DNA from: a virus
Length of the DNA: 33,396 nucleotides
Virus record (IMG/VR): IMGVR_UViG_3300011258_000481
Coordinates: 1 to 33,396 of that record
Reading direction: 5' to 3' (one strand)
In this document: in pieces, positions 12,355 through 21,520 of the stretch
Layout: each line of letters opens with the position of its first letter
Position numbering within the stretch: position 1 is the first letter of the stretch
Notes under the pieces: model-generated
Database searches by the model: none
Told to the model about the DNA's origin: nothing
What the model saw: the letters and a program-made list of their open reading frames with translations, nothing else
Program-made: the position numbers and the translations under genes

Positions 12355-12545
12355 CATTCCTACACACCATTAATAAAGATGAGCGCGCTATGTTGCGTAC
12401 CATTGTTAAGAAAGTTCACCTTGCTTATCACCCAGAACAATTTCAAACAGACCGTGAAGCAGACAAAGTAATAGCTGTTATTGGCCCAGAGATTGTTGAA
12501 CGTATGATTAAGTTCGGGAAAGATAACAAAGTTGACCAGCTTTAA
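12351..12545 (+). CDS. hypothetical protein, 64 aa
   Basis: Small helical protein (NKDERAMLRTIVKKVHLAYHPEQF, then IAVIGPEIVERMIKFGKD). Proteins of this kind sit just before the large terminase in marine podoviruses; no role is known to me. ATG overlaps the previous stop, and its last 14 bases overlap the terminase start. Confidence 0.7.
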   Translation: MTFLHTINKDERAMLRTIVKKVHLAYHPEQFQTDREADKVIAVIGPEIVERMIKFGKDNKVDQL

Positions 12546-14052
12546 ATACAAACCTGATGGGCAAATATTAAAAGACTTTATGAAGAGCGATGTGTTCTTC
12601 CGTGGATTGCGCGGCCCTGTTGGGTCGGGCAAATCTGTATGTTGCTGTGTTGAATTATTTAGACGCGCCTTACAGCAAAAGAAAACAGAGAGTGGTGTTC
12701 GTAAATCTCGTTGGGCTGTTATCAGAAACACCAACCCACAGCTACGCACAACCACAATAAAGACATGGCTTGATTGGTTTCCAGAAGAAGAGTGGGGCAA
12801 GTTCTTATGGTCTGTTCCTTACACTCATCACATCAAACGCAGTGACTTAGATTTAGAAGTTATCTTTCTTGCCCTTGATAGGCCAGAAGATGTGAAGAAA
12901 CTACTGTCATTAGAACTCACTGGCATTTGGATCAACGAAGCCAGAGAGATACCCAAGTCTATTATTGATGCCTGTACTATGCGTGTGGGGCGTTTCCCCT
13001 CTATGAAAGATGGGGGCTGTAGTTGGACAGGAGTAATAGCAGACACGAACGCGCCAGAAGAAGACCATTGGTGGCCCATCATGTCAGGCGAGATACCAGT
13101 GCCAGACCATATTCCAAAAGAAGAAGCAAGGATGTTAGTCAAGCCAGACAATTGGCAGTTCTTCACACAACCGCAAGGCATGAAAGAAACGAAGAACGAA
13201 GACGGCAATATAGAAGGATATGTTCCAAACGAGAGCGCAGAAAACTCAAAAAATATGAGAGCCGACTACTATCCGAATATCGTAATGGGCAAGACGAAAA
13301 GCTGGATAGACGTATATGTGATGAACCGCCTTGGGAGTATTAAAGATGGCAAACCCGTTTATGGCAATTTTGTTGCTGACATCCACGTATCGAAGGAAGA
13401 AATTCCGATTGCGGCAGGTGTGCCTGTTTATGTTGGCCTTGATTTTGGTCTTACCCCTGCTGGTGTTATAGCCCAGAAGGTAAGAGGCAGATGGTTGATA
13501 CTGCAAGAGCTTGTCGCTTTTGATATGGGTATTGTCAGGTTTGCAGAATTATTGCGGCAAGAATTAGCCTCACGCTATTCAACCAATGAAGTTATAATCT
13601 TTGGCGACCCCGCAGGTGACTTCCGCGCACAGACAGATGAGACAACACCCTTTCAGATATTGCGGGGGGCTGGCCTTAGTGCGCGCCCTGCCCCATCCAA
13701 TGATGTATCTTTAAGATTGGAATCTGTATCTGCACCTCTCAGCCGCATGGTTGATGGTCAGTCTGGTGTATTGATTGACTTTAGATGCCGTACAATTATC
13801 AAAGGATTTGAAGGCGGCTATCAATATCGCCGTATGCAAGTATCTGGTGAACGCTATGATGACAAGCCAGATAAGAACCACTTCTCTCACATTCATGATG
13901 CTGTTCAGTATCTAATGCTGGGTGCTGGTGAAGGCAGAGCCATCCTCAGTAATCAACAGCATGCTCCTAAACCATTTCAAGCCAGCACTAACTTCGATGT
14001 CTTCACCCGCAAACCTAAACAACGCAGACAAGGTTTATGGTCAAGAATGTAG
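12532..14052 (+). CDS. terL: terminase large subunit
   Basis: 506 residues; the DNA-packaging motor. The ATPase half has Walker A GPVGSGKS at residues 28-35, a Walker B-like GIWINEAREIP near 130, and a coupling segment VIADTNAP. The nuclease half has YVGLDFGLTPAG (first metal-binding Asp), VIIFGDPAGDFRAQ and the terminal HIHDAVQYLMLG. It begins with TTG (12532) inside the previous gene; no ATG fits the conserved N-terminus better. It is separated from the small subunit by about 3.4 kb. The type is the one I know from marine podoviruses with T7-like heads, not T7 gp19 itself. Confidence 0.92.
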   Translation: MTSFKYKPDGQILKDFMKSDVFFRGLRGPVGSGKSVCCCVELFRRALQQKKTESGVRKSRWAVIRNTNPQLRTTTIKTWLDWFPEEEWGKFLWSVPYTHHIKRSDLDLEVIFLALDRPEDVKKLLSLELTGIWINEAREIPKSIIDACTMRVGRFPSMKDGGCSWTGVIADTNAPEEDHWWPIMSGEIPVPDHIPKEEARMLVKPDNWQFFTQPQGMKETKNEDGNIEGYVPNESAENSKNMRADYYPNIVMGKTKSWIDVYVMNRLGSIKDGKPVYGNFVADIHVSKEEIPIAAGVPVYVGLDFGLTPAGVIAQKVRGRWLILQELVAFDMGIVRFAELLRQELASRYSTNEVIIFGDPAGDFRAQTDETTPFQILRGAGLSARPAPSNDVSLRLESVSAPLSRMVDGQSGVLIDFRCRTIIKGFEGGYQYRRMQVSGERYDDKPDKNHFSHIHDAVQYLMLGAGEGRAILSNQQHAPKPFQASTNFDVFTRKPKQRRQGLWSRM

Positions 14053-14053
14053 T

Positions 14054-14090
14054 TTTGTGCGTTGTGGAGCATCTATGCATGCTCCTATAA
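14054..14090 (+). promoter_or_regulatory. late-type promoter with inverted repeat
   Basis: TTTGTGCGTTG (14054-14064) overlaps the -35 TTGTGG; CTATAA (14085-14090) follows after 17 bases. GGAGCAT (14066-14072) and ATGCTCC (14079-14085) form an inverted repeat in the spacer that contains AGCATCTATGCA, a one-mismatch operator half. It drives the portal-scaffold block beginning at 14115. Confidence 0.55.
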
Positions 14091-14114
14091 GCAGGAGACA
14101 GTTAGGAGTTCTAT

Positions 14115-14366
14115 ATGTGTACTAGGTCCCCAAAGCCAGCAGGCCCACCGCCTTTGACAGCCGAAGAAAAAGCTGAACAGGAAGCTGCGAAGCAACGCGA
14201 AAAAGATGAGCGTGAAGCCGCCGAGCTTAAAGAGAAGCGCGAACAAGACGATGCGCGTGAGAAATCTTTAGAATCAAAAGTTAAGAAAGACCGTAAAGGA
14301 AGTGGCGCGCAATCATTGCTGTCTGGCGGTAAGGGCGGCATAGGTTATTTTGACGAGACGTTATAA
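14115..14366 (+). CDS. small portal-neighbour protein, 83 aa
   Basis: Starts MCTRSPKPAGPPPLTAEEKA, continues as a highly charged single helix (Glu/Lys/Arg) and ends SLLSGGKGGIGYFDETL. Small proteins with an MCxPxPPPP start and a GG-I-G-Y end precede the portal gene in many T7-like marine phages; function unknown, possibly a minor head or connector component. The TAATG overlap couples it to the portal. Confidence 0.75.
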   Translation: MCTRSPKPAGPPPLTAEEKAEQEAAKQREKDEREAAELKEKREQDDAREKSLESKVKKDRKGSGAQSLLSGGKGGIGYFDETL

Positions 14367-15907
14367 TGTCTCAGGTTAAAATGATGCTCGAAAAGTTTGA
14401 GCGCGCGAAAACAAAACGCGCCTCATTCGAATCTCTGTTTGATGAGTGCTACGAATATGCTCTTCCTATGCGGCAGGGTTTTTTCTATGAAGCTAACGGT
14501 CAGCGCAGAGATGATAAAATCTTTGATGAAACTGCTGTAGTCGGGGTGCAAGAGTTTGCGTCACGCCTACAGTCTGGCCTTGTTCCTAACTTTGCAAGAT
14601 GGGCAGACTTTGTTGCTGGTTCTGAAGTGCCAGCAGAACAGAGTGACCAAGTTAATAATCAATTGGATGAAGTCACAGAATATGTATTTGAAGTTCTACA
14701 ATCTTCTAATTTCGGGCAAGAGGTGCATGAATCATTTATGGATTTGGCTGTCGGAACAGGCGTGTTGCTTGTTGAAGAAGGTGACGCAATCAATCCAGTT
14801 CGCTTTAACGCGATACCGCTTCCGACTGTCGTACTTGACACAGGTGCAGATGATAAAATTGACCATGTATTTAGAGAGCGCAAGCTCAAAAATAGTGACA
14901 TCCCTATTGCATTTGAACGAGCAAATATATCAGACCGTCTTGCTAGGGCTATCGAAACTCAGCCACAAGCTGAGTGCTCTATTCTCGAAGTAGTCTGCAA
15001 GAACTACGAAAAGAGAAACGAAGAGCGTTATGACTATTACGTTGTTGATAGAGAGAATGAAGAAGTCATTTTCTATGAGCAGTTTGTAGGCTCTGGCTCT
15101 AACCCATTTGTATGTTTCCGTTGGTCTAAAGCGAGTGGCGAAGTCTATGGACGCGGCCCACTTGTTAATGCATTGAGTGCAATCAAAACAACCAACCTAA
15201 CAATTGAGTTGGTGTTAGAGAACGCACAGATGGCTATCTCAGGTATCTATCAGATGGACGATGACGGTGTTATGAACACCGATACAATCAACCTCGTTCC
15301 AGGGACTATCATTCCAAAAGCTATGGGGTCTATGGGTTTGCAACCTATCAAGGCGGCAGGTGACTTCAATGTTGCCAACCTTGTGCTTGGTGATATGCGT
15401 AACAATATCAAGCGCGCATTATACAATGATATGTTGGGCGACCCAAACAAAACACCTGCTACTGCCACAGAAGTTGCAGAACGTATGGCTGATTTATCAC
15501 GCCGTATTGGCTCTGCTTTTGGCAGATTGCAAGCTGAGATGGTACAGCCCATTCTACAGCGAGTAGTTTATATCTTAAAGAAGCAAGGCCGGATTGATGT
15601 GCCAGTGCTGAATGGCAGAGAAGTGAAGATACGTTCTATCTCTCCACTAGCACAAGCACAGGCCAATCAGGACATCACATCTATTAATAGATATTTACAA
15701 ATGGTAGGCGGCACATTCGGGCCAGAGATTTTAAACCTTCTTATCAAATCCGAAGATGTTGCTGTCTACCTAGCTAAGAAGTTTGGTGTGCCTGATTCAT
15801 TAGTTCGTGATGGCGTTGAGCGAGAGCAGATAGCTATGGCGGCTCAACAATATCAACAAGCACAACAAAGAGGTGAAGTGCCTGATGTCGATGAATTTAG
15901 GTCTTGA
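14366..15907 (+). CDS. portal (head-tail connector) protein
   Basis: 513 residues, the size of T7 gp8. The sequence follows the podovirus head-tail connector family: N-terminal FESLFDECYEYALPMR, FDETAVVGVQEFASRLQSGLVP, then FMDLAVGTGVLLVEEG, YGRGPLVNALSAIKTTNL and, near residue 360, GDPNKTPATATEVAERMADLSRRIGSAFGRLQ in the channel helix region. Twelve copies would form the ring through which DNA is packed and ejected. The end overlaps the next gene by 23 bp. Confidence 0.93.
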   Translation: MSQVKMMLEKFERAKTKRASFESLFDECYEYALPMRQGFFYEANGQRRDDKIFDETAVVGVQEFASRLQSGLVPNFARWADFVAGSEVPAEQSDQVNNQLDEVTEYVFEVLQSSNFGQEVHESFMDLAVGTGVLLVEEGDAINPVRFNAIPLPTVVLDTGADDKIDHVFRERKLKNSDIPIAFERANISDRLARAIETQPQAECSILEVVCKNYEKRNEERYDYYVVDRENEEVIFYEQFVGSGSNPFVCFRWSKASGEVYGRGPLVNALSAIKTTNLTIELVLENAQMAISGIYQMDDDGVMNTDTINLVPGTIIPKAMGSMGLQPIKAAGDFNVANLVLGDMRNNIKRALYNDMLGDPNKTPATATEVAERMADLSRRIGSAFGRLQAEMVQPILQRVVYILKKQGRIDVPVLNGREVKIRSISPLAQAQANQDITSINRYLQMVGGTFGPEILNLLIKSEDVAVYLAKKFGVPDSLVRDGVEREQIAMAAQQYQQAQQRGEVPDVDEFRS

Positions 15908-16133
15908 TGGATATCCACGCGGTAAAGAAGCAGACGAGAAAATATCACAAGATATAAACGCTCTGTTTAAAACACCAAACGGCAAACAAGTATTAAAATA
16001 TTTACGTTCGATAACCATTGAAGCTGTCACTGGACCGAACGTATCTGACGCTGAACTCCGTCATTTAGAAGGACAGCGTTATTTAGTAGGGCTGATTGAG
16101 AGAAGAGCTAAACAATCAGAAAAGGTAAAGTAG
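15885..16133 (+). CDS. Bbp19-like small phage protein
   Basis: 82 residues from ATG 15885 (GAGGTGA upstream). The INALFKTPNGKQVLKYLRSI block and the later ELRHLEGQRYLVGLIERR match the Bbp19 family of podoviruses, whose members lie between portal and scaffold genes; role unknown. Overlaps the portal by 23 bp and ends one base before the scaffold ATG. Confidence 0.75.
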   Translation: MSMNLGLDGYPRGKEADEKISQDINALFKTPNGKQVLKYLRSITIEAVTGPNVSDAELRHLEGQRYLVGLIERRAKQSEKVK

Positions 16134-16134
16134 C

Positions 16135-16839
16135 ATGAATGAAGCAGATAATGTGGAGGTAGCTGTTGAAGCTACAGAAGCACCTGTAACTGAACGACCA
16201 GAATGGTTGCCAGAAAAGTTCAACACACCAGAAGATTTAGCATCTTCATATTCATCACTAGAAGCCAAACTCGGTAAGGGTGATGAAGAGTTACGACAGC
16301 AAATCTATCAAGAGTTAGAAACAAGTGCTCTTGAGAATAGACCTGCTACTGTTGGTGACTATCAAATTCCAGAAACAATCGAAGCTGAAACGGCTATAGA
16401 GAATCCGTTATTCAAATGGTGGGCTGACCACTCTTTTGAGAATGGCTATAGCCAAGATGAATTTGAAGATGGCATTGGAAGATATGCTGAGTTCATTGCA
16501 TCTACACAGCCTGATTTGGAAGCTGAACGCTCAAACCTTGGTGATAATGCTGATGCTCGTATTGAGGCAGTTGATTTATGGGCTAATAAATTCTTCCCAG
16601 ATGAAATGTCTGATGCTGTTCTGCAAATAGGGCAGACATCAAAAGGCATTGAAGCGTTAGAATTCATTATGTCTAAAGTTGGCTCTGCGTCTGTTAGTGC
16701 TGATTCCACACCATTGTCTTCTAATAACCAAGACCAGTTAGCGACAATGATGAATGATGAGCGTTACTGGAACCCAGCTAAGAGAGATGCCGGATATGTC
16801 AAAAAAGTCCAAGAAGGATTTTCCCGCCTCTACAAGTGA
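16135..16839 (+). CDS. scaffolding protein
   Basis: 234 residues, strongly acidic and low in hydrophobic core, as in T7 gp9-type scaffolds. It has PEWLPEKFNTPEDLASSYSSLEAKLG near the start, the segment typical of podovirus scaffolds, a GDYQIPE motif near residue 80 and a long helical middle. The C-terminal DERYWNPAKRDAGYVKKVQEGFSRLYK is the conserved basic capsid-binding end. It guides assembly of the capsid protein encoded two genes on. Its end overlaps the next gene by 44 bp. Confidence 0.88.
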   Translation: MNEADNVEVAVEATEAPVTERPEWLPEKFNTPEDLASSYSSLEAKLGKGDEELRQQIYQELETSALENRPATVGDYQIPETIEAETAIENPLFKWWADHSFENGYSQDEFEDGIGRYAEFIASTQPDLEAERSNLGDNADARIEAVDLWANKFFPDEMSDAVLQIGQTSKGIEALEFIMSKVGSASVSADSTPLSSNNQDQLATMMNDERYWNPAKRDAGYVKKVQEGFSRLYK

Positions 16840-17344
16840 GGCGTTTCACCATGATGGTGATGTAAAGATAGTCAAAGCTACATCTGAGCATGCTGGCTAT
16901 TTGCAACATCACTTACGGCAATCTGATGTACGAGAGTGCATGATATATGGAGCAACGCCTTGGCGGGCGTTGCACATGCCTTTTAAAGACAAGAACGCTA
17001 TGATTTATACAGGCCTCTATAAAGATGAGCCTGCTTGTATGTTTGGCGTATCACCCTTTGATGACATTAAAGATATATATGGCGGCTCTATATGGATGCT
17101 TGCCTCACATACAATTGAAGAACAGCCAAGAAAGTTCTTAAGCGCATCTAAAAAGATGTGTGATTTCATGGTGGATTCTTTTGATTATGTCGAGAATGTG
17201 GTGCCTGTAGACCATGAGAGAACAATACGCTGGCTCGATTGGTTGGGCTTTCAATTTTCAACTCAGCCTGTAACCGTAAATGGTTATCAATGCTACCGTT
17301 TTGTGCGTTGTGCAAAATCCTTAGAAGTGACATTTGAACTATAA
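16796..17344 (+). CDS. T7 gp13-like internal virion protein A (DUF2833)
   Basis: 182 residues from ATG 16796, preceded by GAGAG. The region VKIVKATSEHAGYLQHHLRQSDVRECMIYGATPWRALHM and the later YGGSIWMLASHTIEEQPRKFL followed by VDHERTIRWLDWLGFQF have a GNAT-like layout typical of the T7 gp13 family. In T7 this protein is needed for virion assembly and is not itself retained. Unusually it lies between scaffold and capsid rather than after the tail-tube genes. A late-promoter motif is embedded near its 3' end. Confidence 0.75.
   Translation: MSKKSKKDFPASTSEAFHHDGDVKIVKATSEHAGYLQHHLRQSDVRECMIYGATPWRALHMPFKDKNAMIYTGLYKDEPACMFGVSPFDDIKDIYGGSIWMLASHTIEEQPRKFLSASKKMCDFMVDSFDYVENVVPVDHERTIRWLDWLGFQFSTQPVTVNGYQCYRFVRCAKSLEVTFEL
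17300..17336 (+). promoter_or_regulatory. late-type promoter before the capsid gene
   Basis: TTTGTGCGTTG (17300-17310) overlaps TTGTGC as -35; CATTTG (17331-17336) is 17 bases on. The 15-mer GTTTTGTGCGTTGTG is identical to that at 14052-14066. It lies within the last codons of the gp13-like gene, so the capsid leader would start near 17343. The 98 bp before the capsid gene show no ORF. Confidence 0.45.
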
Positions 17345-17442
17345 CAGCCTGTTTCTATCTGCCAGCCCACTTGGATAACTGATTAAGGTGACGAAACGGA
17401 CAACTGTGTTGAAATGTAACTCTTCTTAAAGGACTGATGATA

Positions 17443-18258
17443 ATGGCAAATACAATTGATGTAGCCTTCATTAAGCAGTTTGAGACTGAAGTTCACATGG
17501 CTTATCAGCGCATGGGGTCTAAGCTCCGCAATACAGTGCGTACTGTTGGTAATGTCCGTGGTAGCGTTGTTCGCTTTCAGAAAATCGGTACTGGCTCTGC
17601 TTCAACTAAAACTCGTAACGGCGATGTAACTGCAATGGAACTGGTCCACACAAATGTGGAAGCAACCATGGCTGATTTCTATGCGGCTGAATATATTGAT
17701 AAGCTGGATGAAATCAAAACAAACATCGATGAGCGTCAAGCTGTAGCACAATCTGCGGCGGCGGCTCTTGGTCGTAAAACTGATGAAATCTTATATGCGG
17801 CAATGGATGCTGGCGCTAACGCAACACAGATTCACGATACTGCTTCTGCTGTTGAAAAGGCCCAACTCTTAGAACTCTTTGAGACATTCGGTTCAGCTAA
17901 CATTCCTGAAGATGGCAATCGCTATTTGGCGATGCACCCTAAAGGATATGCTGACCTGTTTAACATCAATGAGTTTGCATCTTCTGACTTTGTTGGTGAG
18001 CAAAATCTTCCGTTTGCTGGCGGCATGACAATGAAGGAATTCCTTGGCTTCAAGATTTTCTCAACGTCAGCCATCACTGCTGGTAAGAACATGGCTTATC
18101 ACACATCTTCTATTGGCCTCGGAATCAACTCCGATGTGTCAACAGAAATCAACTATGTGCCGCAGAAAGCGTCACATCTTGCAACATCAATGATGTCCAT
18201 GGGCGCGACTGTTATCGATGATAACGGTGTCTATGAAGTCCTTGATAGCAACACATAA
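17443..18258 (+). CDS. major capsid protein
   Basis: 271 residues from ATG 17443 (AAAGGA nine bases upstream; the ATG at 17437 is too close). The arrangement is that of the HK97-fold phage capsid 2 type: FIKQFETEVHMAYQRMGSKLRNTV, GSVVRFQKIGTGSASTKTRNGDVTAM, a spine helix DERQAVAQSAAAALGRKTDEILYAAMDA, then RYLAMHPKGYADLFNINEFASSDFVGEQNLPFAGG and FKIFSTSAITAGKNMAYH. It forms the icosahedral shell. Its own promoter motif upstream and a stable hairpin after the stop fit high expression. Confidence 0.93.
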   Translation: MANTIDVAFIKQFETEVHMAYQRMGSKLRNTVRTVGNVRGSVVRFQKIGTGSASTKTRNGDVTAMELVHTNVEATMADFYAAEYIDKLDEIKTNIDERQAVAQSAAAALGRKTDEILYAAMDAGANATQIHDTASAVEKAQLLELFETFGSANIPEDGNRYLAMHPKGYADLFNINEFASSDFVGEQNLPFAGGMTMKEFLGFKIFSTSAITAGKNMAYHTSSIGLGINSDVSTEINYVPQKASHLATSMMSMGATVIDDNGVYEVLDSNT

Positions 18259-18264
18259 GGAAGT

Positions 18265-18282
18265 GGGGGGCTTCGGCCCCCC
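18265..18282 (+). terminator. GC hairpin with UUCG loop after the capsid gene
   Basis: GGGGGGC-TTCG-GCCCCCC, seven perfect G:C pairs with a UUCG tetraloop, starts six bases after the capsid stop. No T-run follows (GCACCACTG), so it is more likely a partial terminator or a 3' mRNA stabiliser that sets the capsid level apart from the tail genes downstream. Confidence 0.65.
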
Positions 18283-18291
18283 GCACCACTG

Positions 18292-18876
18292 ATGTCGTCA
18301 GCCGCTAACTCAGATATTGATATTGCATCACGCGCCCTTATCCTTATAGGCGCTGAACCAATTACTTCGTTTTCTTCTGATACGACTGAAGCTCTTGTAG
18401 CTTCAAATTTGTATGAGGATATCGTTCGCACCGCTTTATGTAATACACGCTGGCGGTTCGCAACAAATCAGTTTGTGATGAACAGATTGTCTGACAGCCC
18501 TACTGGACGTTTTACATCTGCATATCAAATACCATCTGATAATCTTATGGTGCATGCTGTTACTGTTGATGACCTTATTGTTGAATACACATTGTATGGC
18601 GACAAAATATTCTGTGATGTAAGTGAGACATCACAAGTTGTTGTTGATTACACCTTCCGCGCATTAGAGCAGAACTTCCCAAGCTATTTTACATTAGCTG
18701 TGCAATACGCTCTTGCTTCTAGCTTTGCTATCTCAATTGCTAGAGACGAACAGCTTGCACAGATATTGGATCGTAAATCGATGCAACTGATGCAACAAGC
18801 AAAGACACTTGATTCACAACAGCAGACAACACGCAAACTGACAACATCGAGGTTTATTGTTGAAAGGAGAAGTTAA
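18292..18876 (+). CDS. tail tubular protein A (gp11-like)
   Basis: 194 residues, the size of T7 gp11. The opening DIDIASRALILIGAEPITSFSSDTTEALVASNLYEDIVRTALCNTRWRFA is the family hallmark, followed by YQIPSDNLMVHAV and a C-terminal helix (AVQYALASSFAISIARDEQL). It forms the adaptor ring between portal and nozzle. The TAATG junction couples it to tail tube B. An ATG one codon earlier is absent; the start follows the capsid hairpin closely. Confidence 0.9.
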   Translation: MSSAANSDIDIASRALILIGAEPITSFSSDTTEALVASNLYEDIVRTALCNTRWRFATNQFVMNRLSDSPTGRFTSAYQIPSDNLMVHAVTVDDLIVEYTLYGDKIFCDVSETSQVVVDYTFRALEQNFPSYFTLAVQYALASSFAISIARDEQLAQILDRKSMQLMQQAKTLDSQQQTTRKLTTSRFIVERRS

Positions 18877-21086
18877 TGGCAAGAATAAGAGTGCCGCTGA
18901 ATAACTTCTCTTTCGGTGAAATCAGTCCTTCGCTTACCTCTCGCACCGATAGTCAAGTCTATCAAAATGCCGCCGAAAGCGTTAAAAATTTCTTTATTAG
19001 AGCAGAAGGTGGGGTGATTAAACGCCCTGCCTCTAAACATTTATATGCCTTTGCTGACGTTTATGATGCGTCTCTTACACAGCAGATACGCATTGAGCCA
19101 TTTATATTCTCTGATGATGAGAAATATATTGTTGCCTTTCGTGATGGCAATATTGATACATTCTTTATCCACCCCACAACTGGCGTTGTATCATTCAGCG
19201 CCACTGTTGCGTTTAGTGAGATAACGAATGCGCGCATAAACCAAATTACATTTACACAAGCAGGCGACTTTATGTTCCTGTGTCATGCAGACTTCTTCCC
19301 TGTCATCTTAAAACGGACAGGATTAAACTCATTTGTCAGGCAAGTGTTTGCGTTTGATACATCACTTGATGGCAACCGTATATTCCAGCCTTATTATAAT
19401 TTCCAAGGCAATGGGGTAACACTCACAACCTCTGCGGCATCTGGCAATGGTCGCACTCTTACTACGAGTGCTGACTATTTTGATGCAGGCATGATTGGCA
19501 CAAGATTATTGGTAAGTGATACTGAGATTGTCATTACGGCAGTCACAAACCCGACAACAGCTACAGGCAATATCAAAGGCACTATTCGTAAGCAGTTAGA
19601 TTTTGATGCGTTAGAAACAAAAGATGACAGCAACAAGGTAGAGATAATCCACCCGCAACATGGTTTATCTGCTGGCGCAACAATTGTTATTGCTGAAGCT
19701 GGTACTGTTGGCGGTATTTCACAAGGCAATATCAACGGCACACGCACTATTCACCGCATTATTGATGAGAATAAATATCAATTTACGGCAGGTGCGGCGG
19801 CTACTGGCGGCGCGATAGGTGGTGGCTCTCCTACTGTGCAGTCAAACGCGGCGACATCACAATGGTATGAGCAAGCCTATTCTACATATAGAGGGTTTCC
19901 GGCGGCTATTACATTCCATGAGAACCGTTTGTGGTTTGCTGGCACAGCATCACAGCCTGACGGTATCTGGTCATCTAAGACTGGATTGTATTTTGATTTT
20001 GATACTGATGATGGTTCTGACACAGATGCTATCGACCTTGATGCAACGGCTGGTGTAACCAATCAAATACGCCATCTTGTTTCAAACAGAGACTTGCAGG
20101 TGTTTGCATCGCAAGGTGAGTTCTTTATTCCAAGCTCAACCACAGCGCCGCTGACACCATCTAATGCTAAAGTCTCAGCACAAACGCCATTTGGTACAGG
20201 CTTTGTAAGACCGCAATCAATTGATGGTGCAACTTTGTTTGTTCAATCTACTGGCTCTGCTGTTAGAGAGTTTGTTTTTTCGGATTCAGAAGGTGCGTAT
20301 GTAGGTGGGCAGGTATCATTGCTGTCATCACATTTAGTGCGTGACCCAAAGCAATTAGCTGTTGTTAAAGGCTCATTGGACCGTTCTGGCGCTTATGGGT
20401 TCTTCTTAAATGATGATGGTAAGATAGCTGTTTATTATTCTATTCGTGCAGAGAAGCGTCTGGGCTGGATGAATTGGGATACAGATGGAAAGATTATATC
20501 GATAGCGTCAACTGACAATGCTTTGTTTGCTGTTGTTGCTAGGGACCAAGGCGATGGCACAACCAAATTATTCTTAGAGCAGTTCGATACAGCTTTTCAT
20601 CTTGATAGCGGTGTTAATCTTACAGGTAGTGCTGGTGTATTTACGAAGCCAGCACATCTTGTCGATGGCGCTGTTGTAGATGTAATTGATGGCACAGAAT
20701 ATTTAGGCGCATTTACAATAGCCAATGGTGAGATTGATGTGTCTGCTGTTAGTGCTTCAACAGCTATTCAAGTGGGCTTTAAGTTTGTTCCAGAGTTGAG
20801 AACATTACCGATTGATGCGGCTGTGCAAGGTGGCCCGCTTACAGCCCGCAGGCGTAAGTTATCTTTGGTTGATTTAGATTTGAATGAAACGCTGTCTGTA
20901 TCAGTCAATGGCACAAACATGGTTGTGCGGAATGTAAATTTTGATCCATCACAGCCGCGTGAGAAACAAACAGGAAAGAAAGAGTTTCGTCCGTTGGGGT
21001 ATAGCAAAGACCCTCGCGTGACAATATCGCAGTCTGCTCCACTTGATTTGCAAATCAATGGGCTTGTTATAGAGGTAGCATTCTAA
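18876..21086 (+). CDS. tail tubular protein B (gp12-like)
   Basis: 736 residues, close to T7 gp12. N-terminus NNFSFGEISPSLTSRTDSQVYQNAAESVKNFFIRAEGGVIKRPASKHLY is the conserved nozzle start; later FHENRLWFAGTASQPDGIWSSKTGLYFDFD and GEFFIPSSTTAPLTPSNAKVSAQTPFGTG are typical beta-propeller elements. The C-terminal half is strand-rich. Six copies would form the tail nozzle. Coupled to both neighbours by overlapping stop/start codons. Confidence 0.92.
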   Translation: MARIRVPLNNFSFGEISPSLTSRTDSQVYQNAAESVKNFFIRAEGGVIKRPASKHLYAFADVYDASLTQQIRIEPFIFSDDEKYIVAFRDGNIDTFFIHPTTGVVSFSATVAFSEITNARINQITFTQAGDFMFLCHADFFPVILKRTGLNSFVRQVFAFDTSLDGNRIFQPYYNFQGNGVTLTTSAASGNGRTLTTSADYFDAGMIGTRLLVSDTEIVITAVTNPTTATGNIKGTIRKQLDFDALETKDDSNKVEIIHPQHGLSAGATIVIAEAGTVGGISQGNINGTRTIHRIIDENKYQFTAGAAATGGAIGGGSPTVQSNAATSQWYEQAYSTYRGFPAAITFHENRLWFAGTASQPDGIWSSKTGLYFDFDTDDGSDTDAIDLDATAGVTNQIRHLVSNRDLQVFASQGEFFIPSSTTAPLTPSNAKVSAQTPFGTGFVRPQSIDGATLFVQSTGSAVREFVFSDSEGAYVGGQVSLLSSHLVRDPKQLAVVKGSLDRSGAYGFFLNDDGKIAVYYSIRAEKRLGWMNWDTDGKIISIASTDNALFAVVARDQGDGTTKLFLEQFDTAFHLDSGVNLTGSAGVFTKPAHLVDGAVVDVIDGTEYLGAFTIANGEIDVSAVSASTAIQVGFKFVPELRTLPIDAAVQGGPLTARRRKLSLVDLDLNETLSVSVNGTNMVVRNVNFDPSQPREKQTGKKEFRPLGYSKDPRVTISQSAPLDLQINGLVIEVAF

Positions 21087-21520
21087 TGAGTTTTCAAATT
21101 GGCATGATGGCGTTTAGCGCCTTCACACAAATGCAAGGTATTCAGTCACAAAAAAGAGCAGAGCAAGCGCGCGCTAATTCACTAGAGCGTCAGTCTTATG
21201 ATGAAATGAAGCGCTCTCAGCTTGGCGCACAGCAAGACCATAATGACCGCATTGCCGCTTTCCGTGACTATGAAGAATCTGTTGTGCTTGCAAGTGGCGG
21301 CAGAAACGATAGGTCAATCACTGCAATAACAGAAAGCGCTAGAAATAAAAGCGTGGATGCCCTTCAGCGTTCATCAATTAGGTTTGCTGGTCAGCAGGCT
21401 AAATCTGCCATGCAGGGTGACAATGCCCGCATGGACAGGGCTTATGCATCCATTAATGCGCGCAATAAATCTGTCGGTCTGATGATGCAGACAGGCATGA
21501 GAATGTATCAGGTGACATAA
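21086..21520 (+). CDS. internal virion protein B (gp14-like)
   Basis: 144 residues, a little shorter than T7 gp14. The sequence is a long amphipathic helix rich in Ala, Arg and Gln (QGIQSQKRAEQARANSLERQSYDEMK), with VVLASGGRNDRSITAITESARNKSVDALQRSS and a C-terminal Met-rich helix. In T7 this protein leaves the virion first and forms the outer-membrane part of the ejection channel. Identification rests on position before gp15/gp16-like genes, size and pattern. Confidence 0.75.
   Translation: MSFQIGMMAFSAFTQMQGIQSQKRAEQARANSLERQSYDEMKRSQLGAQQDHNDRIAAFRDYEESVVLASGGRNDRSITAITESARNKSVDALQRSSIRFAGQQAKSAMQGDNARMDRAYASINARNKSVGLMMQTGMRMYQVT

Noticed and set aside
16952-16973. Eight-pair hairpin GCAACGCC / GGCGTTGC
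   Set aside because: It lies inside the conserved GATPWRALH codons of the gp13-like gene, with no T-run and no gene boundary.
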